A stretch of DNA of 64,000 nt from Streptomyces monashensis (lineage in GTDB: Bacteria; Actinomycetota; Actinomycetes; Streptomycetales; Streptomycetaceae), in contig NZ_MLYO01000016.1 of assembly GCF_001866665.1 (NCBI RefSeq), forward strand, positions 124,001 through 188,000, written 5' to 3'. Below the pieces are notes generated by a model that was given only the letters and a program-made list of their open reading frames with translations, was not told where the DNA came from and made no database searches. Shown one piece after another: positions 51,171-63,097 of the stretch. The translations under genes were made by a program, and so were the position numbers. Positions within the stretch are counted from its first letter, which is position 1. Each line of letters starts with the position of its first letter.

Positions 51171-51967
51171 GCCGACCCCCGTGCCGGTACGGCTCCTTCG
51201 CCGTCCGCCCGCAGGAAGTCCTCGACCGCGCGGATCAGCTCCAGCGGTGTCTCGTCCATGGAGTAGTGCCCGGCGCCCGCCAGTGTGACGAGTTCGGCGC
51301 GCGGGAACCAGGACAGCCAGGTCTGCCGCATGACGTCGGGCGACAGCGCCGGGTCGAGCGTGCCGGCCACGGCGAGGGCGGGCACCGCGCAGCCCTCGAC
51401 GTCGGCGTGGAAGTCGTCGCCCGCCCAGGAGTCCAGCCAGGCCCGGAACGCCTTCGCGTCGCTGCGCTCCAGCGAGCGGGCGACCATCCGGTCCAGCCAG
51501 GCGGCCGGGCGCAGCCCGCCGGTGGTGACGTCGAGGATCGCCCGCCGGTTCTCCGGCTTCTTCGCCGCGTCCCTGAACAGCGCGGCCTGCTCCCCGGCCA
51601 GCGGCAGCCCCGAGGCCGGCACCGGCGAGACGCCGACGATCCGGCGCAGCCGGTGCGGGGCGAGGCCCAGCAGCCGCTGCGCCACCGCGCCGCCCATGGA
51701 GTGCCCGACCACCGAGAACCGCTGCCAGCCGAGCCGGTCGGCCAGTTCCAGCAGGTCCCCGGCCGCCCCGGCCGTCGTGTACGGGCCCGCCGCGTCCCGG
51801 GCCTCGCCGTACCCGCGCAGGTCCACCAGCGCGTACGTGAAGGAGAACCGGTCGAGGTCCGGCAGCACGGCCGCGTAGGCGGAGCGGTCGGCGAACCAGC
51901 CGTGCACGGCGAACACCCGGTGGGGGCCGTCGCCGTGCACCTCATGGGGCAGTACGAAGGAGGTCAT
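51167..51967 (-). CDS. Alpha/beta hydrolase
   Basis: Hydrolase of 266 residues with nucleophile serine in VVGHSMGGAVAQRLLG, oxyanion region VHGWFADRSAY and catalytic histidine in LAGAGHYSMDETP. ATG at 51967 is chosen. It is the first gene of a hydrolase-P450 operon and is divergent from geosmin synthase with about 170 bp between starts. Substrate unknown. Confidence 0.88.
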   Translation of the reverse strand: MTSFVLPHEVHGDGPHRVFAVHGWFADRSAYAAVLPDLDRFSFTYALVDLRGYGEARDAAGPYTTAGAAGDLLELADRLGWQRFSVVGHSMGGAVAQRLLGLAPHRLRRIVGVSPVPASGLPLAGEQAALFRDAAKKPENRRAILDVTTGGLRPAAWLDRMVARSLERSDAKAFRAWLDSWAGDDFHADVEGCAVPALAVAGTLDPALSPDVMRQTWLSWFPRAELVTLAGAGHYSMDETPLELIRAVEDFLRADGEGAVPARGSA

Positions 51968-52067
51968 GCGCCTACCGTGGCCCGCGCGCGGGGGCACGGC
52001 AAGGGCACGGACCGGGGCGTACCGGCGGGCACACCCCCGGTGCCCCGAGGCCAGGGTTTCGAGGGCG

Positions 52068-52079
52068 GTTCATACGAAC
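52068..52079. promoter_or_regulatory. Inverted repeat upstream of geosmin synthase
   Basis: GTTC-ATAC-GAAC is a perfect 4+4 repeat 58 bp upstream of the geosmin synthase start, in the shared promoter region with the hydrolase-P450 operon. It is not the SOS-box orientation. Short arms make chance possible. Confidence 0.3.
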
Positions 52080-52127
52080 GTGTGGCCGTGCCCGGGGCGG
52101 CGGATGGGTGCCGCGGGCCCCGGGTAG

Positions 52128-54299
<2,172 letters not shown>

Positions 54300-54303
54300 C
54301 CGT

Positions 54304-54318
54304 CGCGGAATCTCCGCG
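54304..54318 (+). terminator. Short hairpin after geosmin synthase
   Basis: CGCGGA-ATC-TCCGCG, a perfect 6-bp stem with a 3-nt loop, begins 5 bp after the stop codon. It is small and has no U-tract, so termination is only possible. Confidence 0.4.
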
Positions 54319-54439
54319 TACGGAACGGGTGATTCAGGGAACTTTCGCGCGCTCTGCGCAGTCTTGAGGGGCAAGGGGAACAAACAGCGACACGACAGAC
54401 ACAGAGACACAAGTCAAGGACACACGGGGGTGTTCGAAC

Positions 54440-56326
54440 TTGACCGAGATCATCGAGACGCTGGAGAGGCTCGCCGGGGGGACCACGCGGCGGGAGGCTC
54501 CGGCGCCGGGTGAACTGACGCCGTACTCCGCGCCGTTGACCGTCCCGCCGGTCCTGCGTCCGGCGGCGGACGACGTCCTGCACGAGACCGAGATCGCCGT
54601 GCGCCCGACCTGGGTGCGCCTGCACCCGCAGCTGCCGCCGACCCTCATGTGGGGGTACGACGGACATGTGCCGGGCCCGACCGTCGAGGTGCGGCGCGGC
54701 CGGCGCATCCGCGTCGCCTGGACCAACCGGGTACCGAAGGAGGCGGAGTTCCCGGTCACCTCCGTCGAGGTGCCCGGGAGCGCGCCCGGCACCCCGCCGC
54801 CCAGCACCGAGCCGGGCCGCGGGGGCGTCGAGCCCGACAAGGACGTCGCCGCCCTGCCCGCCTGGACGGTGACACATCTGCACGGCGCCCGGACCGGCGG
54901 CGGCAACGACGGCTGGGCGGACAACGCCGTCGGCTTCGGCGACGCCCAGCTGTCGGAGTACCCGAACGACCACCGGGCGACGCAGTGGTGGTACCACGAC
55001 CACGCCATGAACATCACGCGGTTCAACGTGATGACGGGCCTGTACGGCACCTACCTGCTGCGCGACGACGAGGAGGACGCGCTGCGGCTGCCGTCCGGGG
55101 AGCGGGAGATCCCGCTGCTGATCGCCGACCGCAACCTCGACACCGACGAGGACGGCCGCCTCAACGGCCGGCTGCTGCACAAGACGGTGATCGTCCAGCG
55201 GAGCAACCCGGAGACCGGCAAGCCGGTCTCCATACCCTTCACCGGTCCGTACACCACGGTCAACGGCCGCATCTGGCCGTACGCCGAGGTGGACCCGGCC
55301 TGGTACCGCTTCCGGCTGCTCAACGCGTCGAACGCGCGCATCTTCGAGCTCGTCCTGATCGACGAGCACGGCAAGCCGGTGCCGGGCGTCGTGCACCAGA
55401 TCGGCAGCGACGGCGGGCTGCTGCCCCGCCCCGTGCCGGTCGACTTCGAGGGCGACCTGCCCACGCTGACCGCCGCGCCGGCCGAGCGCTTCGACCTGCT
55501 GGTCGACTTCCGCGCACTGGCGGGCCGGACCCTGCGGCTGGTCAACAAGGGCCCGAACCAGCCGGCGGGCGTGCCCGACCCGGCCGGTGACGTGCGCTAT
55601 CCGGCGGTGCTGGAGTTCCGTGTCGGCGAGTCGTGCGCGCAGGAGGACACCTTCGCCCTGCCCGAGGTGCTCTCCGGCTCCTTCCGCCGCCTCACCCACG
55701 ACCTCCCGCACCACCACCGCATGGTCCTGCTCACCCCGCCCGCCACCAAGGGCGCGGGCGGCCACCCGGAGATCTGGGAGCTGACCGAGGTCGAGGACCC
55801 GAGCGGGCTCCAGCTGCCGGCCGACGGCATCGTGCAGGTCACCGGGCCCGACGGCACCACGAAGACGTACCGGCGCACGTCCCGGACGTTCAACGACGCG
55901 CTCGGCTTCACCCTCGCCGAGGGCGGCTACGAGCAGTGGAGCTTCCTCAACCTCGCGCCGATCGTCCACCCCATGCACATCCATCTGGCCGACTTCCAGC
56001 TGCTCGGCCGGGACGCCTACGACGTATCGGGCTTCGACCCGGCCGTCGGCGGCACCCGCACACCGATCCGGTACGACGCCGGCCGGACGATCCCGCTCGC
56101 ACCCAACGAGCGGGGCGACAAGGACGTCTTCCGGGTGCCCGGGAACCAGATGCTGCGGGTCATGGGCCGCTTCGGCGGGGCATACGGCCGCTTCATGTAC
56201 CACTGCCACCTGCTGGAGCACGAGGACATGGGCATGATGCGGCCCTTCGTCGTCATGCCGGCCGAGGCCATGAAGTTCGACCACGGCGCCGGGCACGGCG
56301 GCGGTCACGAGGGGCACATGGGCTGA
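54440..56326 (+). CDS. Multicopper oxidase (phenoxazinone synthase/CotA-like)
   Basis: Copper enzyme of 628 residues. The four copper-binding segments are [27 protein letters not shown] and [14 protein letters not shown]; the last also holds the type-1 Cys, His and Met. It resembles phenoxazinone-synthase/CotA-type laccases. No signal peptide is seen, so it is probably cytosolic like PhsA or exported with a partner. TTG start at 54440 is used; no ATG or GTG fits the frame. The C-terminus is His/Gly-rich and may collect copper. It lies 140 bp downstream of geosmin synthase. Confidence 0.92.
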   Translation: MTEIIETLERLAGGTTRREAPAPGELTPYSAPLTVPPVLRPAADDVLHETEIAVRPTWVRLHPQLPPTLMWGYDGHVPGPTVEVRRGRRIRVAWTNRVPKEAEFPVTSVEVPGSAPGTPPPSTEPGRGGVEPDKDVAALPAWTVTHLHGARTGGGNDGWADNAVGFGDAQLSEYPNDHRATQWWYHDHAMNITRFNVMTGLYGTYLLRDDEEDALRLPSGEREIPLLIADRNLDTDEDGRLNGRLLHKTVIVQRSNPETGKPVSIPFTGPYTTVNGRIWPYAEVDPAWYRFRLLNASNARIFELVLIDEHGKPVPGVVHQIGSDGGLLPRPVPVDFEGDLPTLTAAPAERFDLLVDFRALAGRTLRLVNKGPNQPAGVPDPAGDVRYPAVLEFRVGESCAQEDTFALPEVLSGSFRRLTHDLPHHHRMVLLTPPATKGAGGHPEIWELTEVEDPSGLQLPADGIVQVTGPDGTTKTYRRTSRTFNDALGFTLAEGGYEQWSFLNLAPIVHPMHIHLADFQLLGRDAYDVSGFDPAVGGTRTPIRYDAGRTIPLAPNERGDKDVFRVPGNQMLRVMGRFGGAYGRFMYHCHLLEHEDMGMMRPFVVMPAEAMKFDHGAGHGGGHEGHMG

Positions 56327-56336
56327 GCGGGGCTCC

Positions 56337-56368
56337 GAGCCGGCTGCCGGGCAGCCGGCAGCCGGCTC
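56337..56368. terminator. Terminator between convergent oxidase and amidotransferase genes
   Basis: Perfect 13-bp arms (GAGCCGGCTGCCG and complement) around a 6-nt loop, 10 bp after the multicopper oxidase stop and 14 bp before the convergent stop. Confidence 0.75.
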
Positions 56369-56382
56369 GTGCGCGTCGGGCC

Positions 56383-57105
56383 TCAGGCCTGCCGGGCGAG
56401 CCGGGACGCCGCGTGCTCCACCGCGGCTCGCGCCAGCGCCCGGACCATCGGGTGCGGGTGCGAGCCGTCGCCCGCCAGCTCCGGCTGGAACAGGGACGCC
56501 AGGAAGAAGGGATGGCCCGGCAGTTCGGCGATCCGGGGGTTGCCGTCGTCGTCGTGCCCGGAGAACCGCAGCCCGTGGGCGCTCAGCGTGTCGAGGTGGC
56601 GGGTGGGGCCGTAGCCGCAGAAGTACCGCTCGACCGTGCGCCGGGCGCCGATCACGGACTCCGCGAGCGAGCCCGGCTCGATCGTCACCGCCGCCTCGTG
56701 CCCCACCAGCGAGCAGGCGAGCGGCTCGATGAGCGGGTCCGCGGCGTCCGGGTCGTTCTCGGCGTGCGCGACCCCGGTCAGCCCGCACACGGTGCGGGCG
56801 AACTCCAGCAGCGCGTGCTGGAAGCCGCCGCACGTACCCAGGAACGGAATGCCCTCCTCGCGCGCGGTGCGCACGGCCGCGAGCACTCCCGCCTCGCTGC
56901 GGTACGGGCTGCCCGGCAGCACCCACACGGCGTCGAAGCCGCGCACCGCGCCCCCTGCCCCGGCGTCCTGCGAGGGGATCCAGTACGCGTCCAGGACCAG
57001 CCGGTCGCGCTCGGCGAGCGCCTCCAGCAGGCCGGGGAGACGGGTGTGCGAGACGACGTTGGGGGAGCGGTCGCCGACGAGGGCGACGGTGGCGGTGTTG
57101 TCCAT
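56383..57105 (-). CDS. CTP-synthase-like class I glutamine amidotransferase domain protein
   Basis: Protein of 240 residues that resembles only the C-terminal glutaminase part of CTP synthase; it has no synthetase domain. The catalytic cysteine is in FLGTCGGFQHALL, and a His-Pro-Phe segment (GHPFFLASLFQPEL) with its downstream Glu completes the triad. It could supply ammonia to an unknown partner or act alone. It is divergent from a LysR regulator with about 90 bp between starts. Confidence 0.8.
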   Translation of the reverse strand: MDNTATVALVGDRSPNVVSHTRLPGLLEALAERDRLVLDAYWIPSQDAGAGGAVRGFDAVWVLPGSPYRSEAGVLAAVRTAREEGIPFLGTCGGFQHALLEFARTVCGLTGVAHAENDPDAADPLIEPLACSLVGHEAAVTIEPGSLAESVIGARRTVERYFCGYGPTRHLDTLSAHGLRFSGHDDDGNPRIAELPGHPFFLASLFQPELAGDGSHPHPMVRALARAAVEHAASRLARQA

Positions 57106-57197
57106 GCCCCCATCCTTCGCGCGCCCCCTTGTTCACGTCCAACGATGATTTCTGCACGATCGATAAGCTCTGCTGATGGCGATGGGAAGCTGGGCCC

Positions 57198-58064
57198 ATG
57201 GACCCGCATCTGCTGCGCACCTTCGTCACCGTCGCGCGCCTCGCCTCCTTCTCGGCGGCCGCCCGCGCGCTGGGCTACACCCAGTCCGCGGTCTCCCAGC
57301 ACGTCGCCTCGCTCGAACTCGACCTGGGCGCAGCCCTGTTGTCCCGACGGCCCGTCGCACCCACCGCGGCCGGCGAGCGGCTGCTGGAACACGCGGGCCC
57401 GCTGCTGCTGCGGCTGGAGGCGGCCCGGGCCGACGTCGTCCGCATGGCCGCCGCGCCCGCGCCCGGCCTCACTCTCGCCGCCACCCCGACCGCCCTCGGC
57501 CCCGCCGTCCTCGCCGCGCTCCCGCCGAACGGCGTCACCGTGCGCGTCCTCGCCCGCGAGGAGATCCCGGCCGCCGTCGCCACCGGCGGCGCGGACCTGG
57601 GCCTCGTCGCCGGGCTCGCCGCGCCGAGCGATCCGCTGCGGCTGCCCGACGTGGCCCCGCTGACCACGCACGGCGTCGCCGAGGAGCCCGTCGGCGTGCT
57701 GCTGCCCGCCGGGCACCCACTCGCCGGACGGCGCGGACTGCGCCTCGGTGACCTCGCCGACGCCCGCTGGCTGGAGGCGCCGGACGCAGCCCTCCCGCTC
57801 GACCAGTTGCGCGCCGCGAACGGCGGCGGCGCGTTCCGCCCGGCGCTGCGCTACGAGGGCACCGATCTGCACACCCTCACCGCCCTCGCCGCCGCCGGCC
57901 ACGGCCTCACCCTGCTGCCCCGGTCGGCCGTCGGCGCCGTGCCCGGCACGGTCGCCGTCCCGCTCACCGCACCCCGGGTCGTACACCGTACGGAACTCCT
58001 CCACGGCGGCAGCCCGGGGGCGGCGGCGGGGGAGATCGTGCGGAAGCTGGTGGGCGGGGCGTGA
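57198..58064 (+). CDS. LysR family transcriptional regulator
   Basis: Regulator of 288 residues with an N-terminal winged helix-turn-helix (LRTFVTVARLASFSAAARAL, then YTQSAVSQHVASLE) and a periplasmic-binding-like effector domain. It is divergent from the amidotransferase-like gene, the usual arrangement for a LysR protein and its target. The 92-bp gap contains ATGATTTCTGCACGATCGAT, a possible LysR box. Effector unknown. Confidence 0.9.
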   Translation: MDPHLLRTFVTVARLASFSAAARALGYTQSAVSQHVASLELDLGAALLSRRPVAPTAAGERLLEHAGPLLLRLEAARADVVRMAAAPAPGLTLAATPTALGPAVLAALPPNGVTVRVLAREEIPAAVATGGADLGLVAGLAAPSDPLRLPDVAPLTTHGVAEEPVGVLLPAGHPLAGRRGLRLGDLADARWLEAPDAALPLDQLRAANGGGAFRPALRYEGTDLHTLTALAAAGHGLTLLPRSAVGAVPGTVAVPLTAPRVVHRTELLHGGSPGAAAGEIVRKLVGGA

Positions 58065-58181
58065 CCGTGCGCCGCCGAGGTGCCATGACTACCCTGCGCC
58101 ACCCTCCGGCCAGTCTCACTCGTTCGTGTCTCGTCGCGGCCCCGCGCCCCGGGTAGAGCAACACCCGGAGGCGAGCGAACC

Positions 58182-58775
58182 ATGGAACAGACTGCGTTGC
58201 GTCCCAAGCCCATGCCCGGACAGGACCCGCGGGACGGCGCGGGCGCCGACCGGGCCGAGTGCGCCGACCACGGCGATGCGGGCCCGGTCCCGCGCCCGCA
58301 CGCCGCGCACCGGCGCGGACAGCGGCTGCGGAGCCTGCTGTTCGGCCTGTGCGCCGGCATCCTGCTGGTGCTCTCCGGCGTCGGCATCGGCACGGTCGGC
58401 GCCACCGTCATCGGCATGAGCAGGCTGGCCGAACTGCGCCACCAGGCCCCGCCGTCCGCCCCCTCGGCCAAGGCGCCCGCGACCGCGCCGAGCCCCGCCG
58501 CGGTGCAGCCCGCGGCGACGCTCGGCGTCGAGGCCGTCGATGCCGAGAAGGCGGGCGCGCTGGTCGTGGGCGTGCACGTACCCGGCCCCGGCTACGCCGC
58601 GGGCCTGGTCCGCGGGGACGTCCTGCTCCAGTTCGGCCCCGCGCGCGTGGACAGCGCCGCCGACCTGGCCCGGGCCGTCGCCCACGCCCGCCCCGGCCAG
58701 GCAGTGCTCCTCACCGTGCGTCACCGCAGCGGGGGCTACCAGCAGTTGACCGCCGTACCGGGCGTGGTGACCTGA
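58182..58775 (+). CDS. Membrane-anchored PDZ domain protein
   Basis: Protein of 197 residues: a charged cytoplasmic N-terminus, one membrane helix (about 53-77), a Pro/Ala-rich linker and a PDZ domain outside (GVHVPGPGYAAGLVRGDVLLQFG and following). There is no protease domain, so it probably binds exported C-termini or recruits a protease. GGAGGCGAGCGAACC precedes the ATG. Downstream DNA (58776-59011) shows no feature beyond the ribosome site of the next gene. Confidence 0.82.
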   Translation: MEQTALRPKPMPGQDPRDGAGADRAECADHGDAGPVPRPHAAHRRGQRLRSLLFGLCAGILLVLSGVGIGTVGATVIGMSRLAELRHQAPPSAPSAKAPATAPSPAAVQPAATLGVEAVDAEKAGALVVGVHVPGPGYAAGLVRGDVLLQFGPARVDSAADLARAVAHARPGQAVLLTVRHRSGGYQQLTAVPGVVT

Positions 58776-59011
58776 CCGGGACGCGCCCCGCGCCCGCACC
58801 CCGGTCAACCGGAGGCCCTGTCAGTCACCCCGGCAGGCCCACTGGTCGCCGTCCGTCCCGCGCGCCATGATGGCCCCATGCCGAGCCCCTTCCCCCGCGA
58901 CCGCACCCCGCGGAGTGCGCCGGCGACCGGCTCGCGCCGCCCCGGCCGACCGGGCAGGATGCTGCACGAGACGCCATCGCCCCGCACCCTCACCCGCGCC
59001 CGGAGGACCGG

Positions 59012-60139
59012 ATGACCGGCAGCCCGCCCCCGCCCTTCACCGCCGCCGACCACCGGGCCCGGATGGAGCGCGCCACGCGCGCCGCCGCCGACGCCGGTCT
59101 GGCCGGGCTGCTCGTGGCGCCGGGACCGGACATGGTGTGGCTCACCGGGTACACGCCCACCGCCGTCACCGAACGGCTCACCGTGCTGGTCCTCACCCCC
59201 GGCCACGACCCCGTGCTCGTCGTGCCCACCCTGGAGGCGCCGGACGCCGAGCACGCGGTCGGCGCGTCCGCGCTCACCCTGCGGGACTGGACCGACGGCA
59301 AGGACCCCTACGCCGTCACCGCCGCCCTGCTCGACGGCGCGGGCCGCTTCGGCATCAGCGACAACACCTGGGCGATGCACCTGCTGGGTCTCCAGCGGAC
59401 CCTGCCGGACACCTCGTACGCCTCCCTCACCGATGCCCTCCCCATGCTGCGCGCCGTCAAGGACGCGGCCGAACTCGAACTCCTCGCGGCGGCCGGAGCC
59501 GCTGCCGACGCAACGTTCGAGGAGATCCGGAAGGTTCCCTTCGCCGGCCGCCGCGAGTCCGACGTCGGCCACGACCTCGCCGCCCTGCTGCGCCGCTTCG
59601 GCCACTCCCAGGTCGACTTCACCATCGTCGGCTCCGGACCCAACGGCGCCAACCCGCACCACGAGGTCGGCGACCGCGTCATCCAGGACGGCGACATGGT
59701 CGTCCTCGACTTCGGCGGTCTGAAGGACGGCTACGGCTCCGACACCACCCGCACGGTCCACGTCGGCGAGCCCACGCCCGAGGAACGCCGCGTCCACGAC
59801 ATCGTCCGCGCGGCCCAGGAAGCCGGCTTCGCCGCCGTACGGCCCGGCGCCGCCTGCCAGGAGGTCGACCGTGCCGCCCGCGCGGTGATCACCGACGCCG
59901 GGTACGGCGCGTACTTCATCCACCGCACCGGGCACGGCATCGGCGTCACCACGCACGAGCCGCCGTACATGATCGAGGGCGAGGAGCAGCCCCTCGTGCC
60001 CGGCATGTGCTTCTCCGTCGAGCCCGGCATCTACCTGCCCGGGCGGTTCGGCGTGCGCATCGAGGACATCGTCACGGTGACCGAGGAGGGCGGCCGTCGT
60101 TTCAACAACACCACCCGCGAGCTGGTCGTCGTGGGCTGA
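59012..60139 (+). CDS. M24 family Xaa-Pro aminopeptidase
   Basis: Metallopeptidase of 375 residues with creatinase N-domain (about 10-140) and pita-bread C-domain. All five metal ligands are visible: VVLDFGG, GSDTTRT, TGHGIGV, SVEPGIY and RIEDIVTV. It should remove N-terminal residues preceding proline, in the cytosol. GGAGGACCGG precedes the ATG. Confidence 0.92.
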   Translation: MTGSPPPPFTAADHRARMERATRAAADAGLAGLLVAPGPDMVWLTGYTPTAVTERLTVLVLTPGHDPVLVVPTLEAPDAEHAVGASALTLRDWTDGKDPYAVTAALLDGAGRFGISDNTWAMHLLGLQRTLPDTSYASLTDALPMLRAVKDAAELELLAAAGAAADATFEEIRKVPFAGRRESDVGHDLAALLRRFGHSQVDFTIVGSGPNGANPHHEVGDRVIQDGDMVVLDFGGLKDGYGSDTTRTVHVGEPTPEERRVHDIVRAAQEAGFAAVRPGAACQEVDRAARAVITDAGYGAYFIHRTGHGIGVTTHEPPYMIEGEEQPLVPGMCFSVEPGIYLPGRFGVRIEDIVTVTEEGGRRFNNTTRELVVVG

Positions 60140-60204
60140 CCGGCCCAGGGAGACCCGCCCCGGTCCCTCTTCCCGACTTTCCCCGAACGGCAACGGCGCG
60201 ATCC

Positions 60205-61143
60205 ATGACCCAGGCACCGACACCCACCGCGGACACCGTCCGCCGGCTCGTCCGCTCGCTGACCGACGAGCACGCGGCCGGCGGCGGGGGACCCGATGTC
60301 CGGCCCGTCACGGCGGGCGGCGAGCACTCCACCTGGTGGGTCGGCACCCGCCATGTGCTGCGGCTCGCCCTCTCCCGCGAGGACGCCCTGCGCCAGCGCC
60401 GCGAACTGCGCCTGCGCGACCTGGTACGGCCGTACCTCCCCGTCGCCGTCCCGGCCGGCGTCGCGCACGGCGAGTGGGCGCCGGGCCTCACCTACACGCT
60501 CGACACCCGGATCCCCGGCGGCAGCGCCGAGGAGCACGACGTCTCGGCCGTCGGCGAGGCCGACCTGGCCGGACTGCTCACCGGGCTGCGCGCGGTGCCG
60601 GCGCCGCGGGCCGAGACGATCGGGGTGCCGCGCGTCGCGCCGCGTTCCCTGGAGGCGCTGCGCCGCATGGCCGTGGCGGCGGCCGAACGCCTCGCCGCCG
60701 CCGACGAGTTCGACCCCGTACGCCTGCACCAGCTCACCTCGCCCGGCGCGGCGCAGCTCGCCGCCCAGGCCGGCGGTGCCGTGCTCGTCCACCACGACCT
60801 CAAGGGCGAGCATCTGGTGGTCAGCGCCGACGGCAGGGTGCGCGGCGTCCTCGACTGGACCGACGCGGCCCTGGCCGACCCGGCCGAGGACATCGCCGGG
60901 CTCGTCCTCGCGGTCGGCTCCGGCGCGGCCGTCCGCGCGGCCACCCTCGCCGGCTACGGCGCCCGCCCCTGTCTGCGCGGCCTGTGGCTGGCCCGCTGTG
61001 ACACGGTCGTCCGCCTCACCGACCGCCTGGAGGGCCGCGACGACAGCCCGCTGCCCCTCCTGCGCACCCAACTGGGCCGCGCCTGGGAACCGATCATGCT
61101 GGAACGGGTGACGGACCTGAAGGAGGACGACCAGGACGCGTAG
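60205..61143 (+). CDS. Aminoglycoside phosphotransferase (APH) family protein
   Basis: Kinase-like protein of 312 residues. The Brenner motif is VLVHHDLKGEHLVV and the metal-binding segment is GVLDWTDAALADPAEDIAGLV; the ATP-binding N-lobe has VLRLAL. The family includes antibiotic kinases and small-metabolite kinases; the substrate cannot be told here. It lies 65 bp downstream of the M24 peptidase. No ribosome site is obvious. It converges on treZ. Confidence 0.85.
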   Translation: MTQAPTPTADTVRRLVRSLTDEHAAGGGGPDVRPVTAGGEHSTWWVGTRHVLRLALSREDALRQRRELRLRDLVRPYLPVAVPAGVAHGEWAPGLTYTLDTRIPGGSAEEHDVSAVGEADLAGLLTGLRAVPAPRAETIGVPRVAPRSLEALRRMAVAAAERLAAADEFDPVRLHQLTSPGAAQLAAQAGGAVLVHHDLKGEHLVVSADGRVRGVLDWTDAALADPAEDIAGLVLAVGSGAAVRAATLAGYGARPCLRGLWLARCDTVVRLTDRLEGRDDSPLPLLRTQLGRAWEPIMLERVTDLKEDDQDA

Positions 61144-61152
61144 CGTGCCGGT

Positions 61153-61176
61153 CCCGAGCGGTCGCCCCGCTCAGGG
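61153..61176. terminator. Small hairpin between convergent phosphotransferase and treZ genes
   Basis: GAGCGG-TCGCC-CCGCTC (61156-61172), with flanking CCC/GGG, forms a short stem that overlaps the treZ stop. Weak candidate. Confidence 0.35.
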
Positions 61177-62916
61177 CTGGGACAGCACCACGCAGGACTC
61201 CCCGGGCAGTTCCAGCAGGCCGTTCGGGCCCGGGGCCGACACCGGGTCCCAGGCCGCGAGGACCACGGCGGGACGGGCGCCCAGGGGGATCGACGCCGGT
61301 TCCCCGCCCAGGTTCACGGCCACCCGCACGTCGCCCCGCCGGAAGGCGAGCCAGCCCGCCTCCTCGTCGTACGCCACCTTGGTGTCGGCGAGATCGGGGT
61401 CGGTCAGGTCCGGCTGCTCACCGCGCAGTGCGATCAGCCGCCGGTACCAGGCGAGCACGCGCGCGTGCGGCTCGCGCGCCGGCTCCGACCAGTCCAGCAC
61501 GGAGCGGTCCCGCGTCGCCGGGTCCTGCGGGTCCGGTACGTCCTCCTCGGCCCAGCCGTGCGCCGCGAACTCCCGTCGCCTGCCCCGCCGTACCGCCTCG
61601 GCCAGCTCCGGATCGGTGTGGTCGGTGAAGAACTGCCACGGCGTGCCCGCCGCCCACTCCTCGCCCATGAACAGCATCGGCGTGAACGGCGAGGTCAGCG
61701 TGAGCACCGCCGCGCAGGCCAGCAGGCCGGGGGAGAGCCGGGCCGAGAGCCGGTCGCCCTGGGCTCGGTTGCCGACCTGGTCGTGCGTCTGGCTGTAGCC
61801 GAGGAGGCGGTGCCCGGCCACGCGCGCGCGGTCCAGCGGGCGGCCGTGGCGCCGGTCCCGGAAGCTGGAGTACGTGCCGTCGTGGAAGTACCCGCCGGTC
61901 AGCGTCTTGGCGAGCGCGGCGAACGGGGCGCGCGCGAAGTCCGCGTAGTAGCCCTGCGCCTCACCGGTCAGCGCGGTGTGCAGGGCGTGGTGGAAGTCGT
62001 CGTTCCACTGCGCGTGCAGCCCGAGGCCGTGCTCCGCGCGCGGGGTGATGTACCGCGGGTCGTTCCGGTCGGACTCCGCGATCAGCGACAGCGGCCGGCC
62101 CACCTCCTCGGCGAGCGCGTCCACCGCGGCCGACAGTTCCTCCAGGAACGGGTACGCGCGCGTGTCGTGCAGCGCGTGCACCGCGTCCAGGCGCAGCCCG
62201 TCGACCCGGTAGTCCCGCAGCCACGCCAGCGCGCTGCCGAGCAGGAACGCGCGCACCTCGTCCGAGCCGGGCGCGTCCAGGTTCACCGCCGAACCCCAGG
62301 GCGTGTGATGCGTGTCGGTGAAGTACGGCCCGAACGCGGGCAGATGGTTGCCCGACGGACCCAGGTGGTTGTGCACGACGTCCAGGACGACCCCGAGGGC
62401 GAGTTCGTGGGCGCGGTCGACGAAGCGTTTCAGCGCCTCCGGGCCGCCGTACGGCTCGTGCACCGCCCACAGCGACACGCCCTCGTACCCCCACCCGTGC
62501 CGCCCCGGGAAGGGGCACAACGGCATCAACTCCACGTGCGTGACCCCCAGTTCCACCAGGTGCTCCAGCCGCGCCGCGGCCGCGTCCAGGGTGCCCTCGG
62601 GGGTGTACGTCCCCACGTGCAGCTCGTAGAGCACCGCGCCCGGCAGCCCCCGTCCCGCCCAGCGCGCACGCCATGTGTACCGGCCGTGGTCCACGACCGC
62701 GCTCAGCCCGTCCGGGCCGTCCGGCTGGCGGCGCGAGCGGGGGTCGGGCAGGACGGGACCGTCGTCCACCGCGAACCCGTACCGCGCGCCGTCGTCCGCC
62801 TCCGCCTCCCCCGTCCACCAGCCCACGCGCTCGGGATCTCGCCCCAACGCGCGCGTGGTGCCCTCGCAATGGAGCGTCACTCGGTCTGCCTGCGGTGCCC
62901 ACACCTCGAACTGCAC
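61171..62916 (-). CDS. treZ: Malto-oligosyltrehalose trehalohydrolase TreZ
   Basis: GH13 enzyme of 581 residues that releases trehalose from maltooligosyltrehalose. An N-terminal CBM48-like domain (FEVWAPQADRVTLH) is followed by the barrel: nucleophile Asp in RVDGLRLDAVHALHD, acid Glu in SLIAESDRND and transition-state Asp in GYSQTHDQVGNR. The GTG start follows AAGGGGAACC. The partner treY is not within this window. Regulation unclear. Confidence 0.95.
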   Translation of the reverse strand: MQFEVWAPQADRVTLHCEGTTRALGRDPERVGWWTGEAEADDGARYGFAVDDGPVLPDPRSRRQPDGPDGLSAVVDHGRYTWRARWAGRGLPGAVLYELHVGTYTPEGTLDAAAARLEHLVELGVTHVELMPLCPFPGRHGWGYEGVSLWAVHEPYGGPEALKRFVDRAHELALGVVLDVVHNHLGPSGNHLPAFGPYFTDTHHTPWGSAVNLDAPGSDEVRAFLLGSALAWLRDYRVDGLRLDAVHALHDTRAYPFLEELSAAVDALAEEVGRPLSLIAESDRNDPRYITPRAEHGLGLHAQWNDDFHHALHTALTGEAQGYYADFARAPFAALAKTLTGGYFHDGTYSSFRDRRHGRPLDRARVAGHRLLGYSQTHDQVGNRAQGDRLSARLSPGLLACAAVLTLTSPFTPMLFMGEEWAAGTPWQFFTDHTDPELAEAVRRGRRREFAAHGWAEEDVPDPQDPATRDRSVLDWSEPAREPHARVLAWYRRLIALRGEQPDLTDPDLADTKVAYDEEAGWLAFRRGDVRVAVNLGGEPASIPLGARPAVVLAAWDPVSAPGPNGLLELPGESCVVLSQP

Positions 62917-63097
62917 GGACGGTTCCCCTTCGTCTGCTCACCGTGATGATCTCCCGCGGCCCCCATCGTGCCCGTCCGGACGATCAATGTGTTCTCGAAC
63001 TCGGTCTTTCCCGGCAGGTGTCGCGGAACGCACGCACGCGTGGCACCGGTTCCGCGTTTTCTGGACACTCGGGGTTCACTGACCGACAATCACCAGC

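Noticed and set aside
52068..52079. Reading GTTC-N4-GAAC upstream of geosmin synthase as a LexA SOS box
   Set aside because: The actinobacterial SOS box is GAAC-N4-GTTC; the arms here are in the reverse order.
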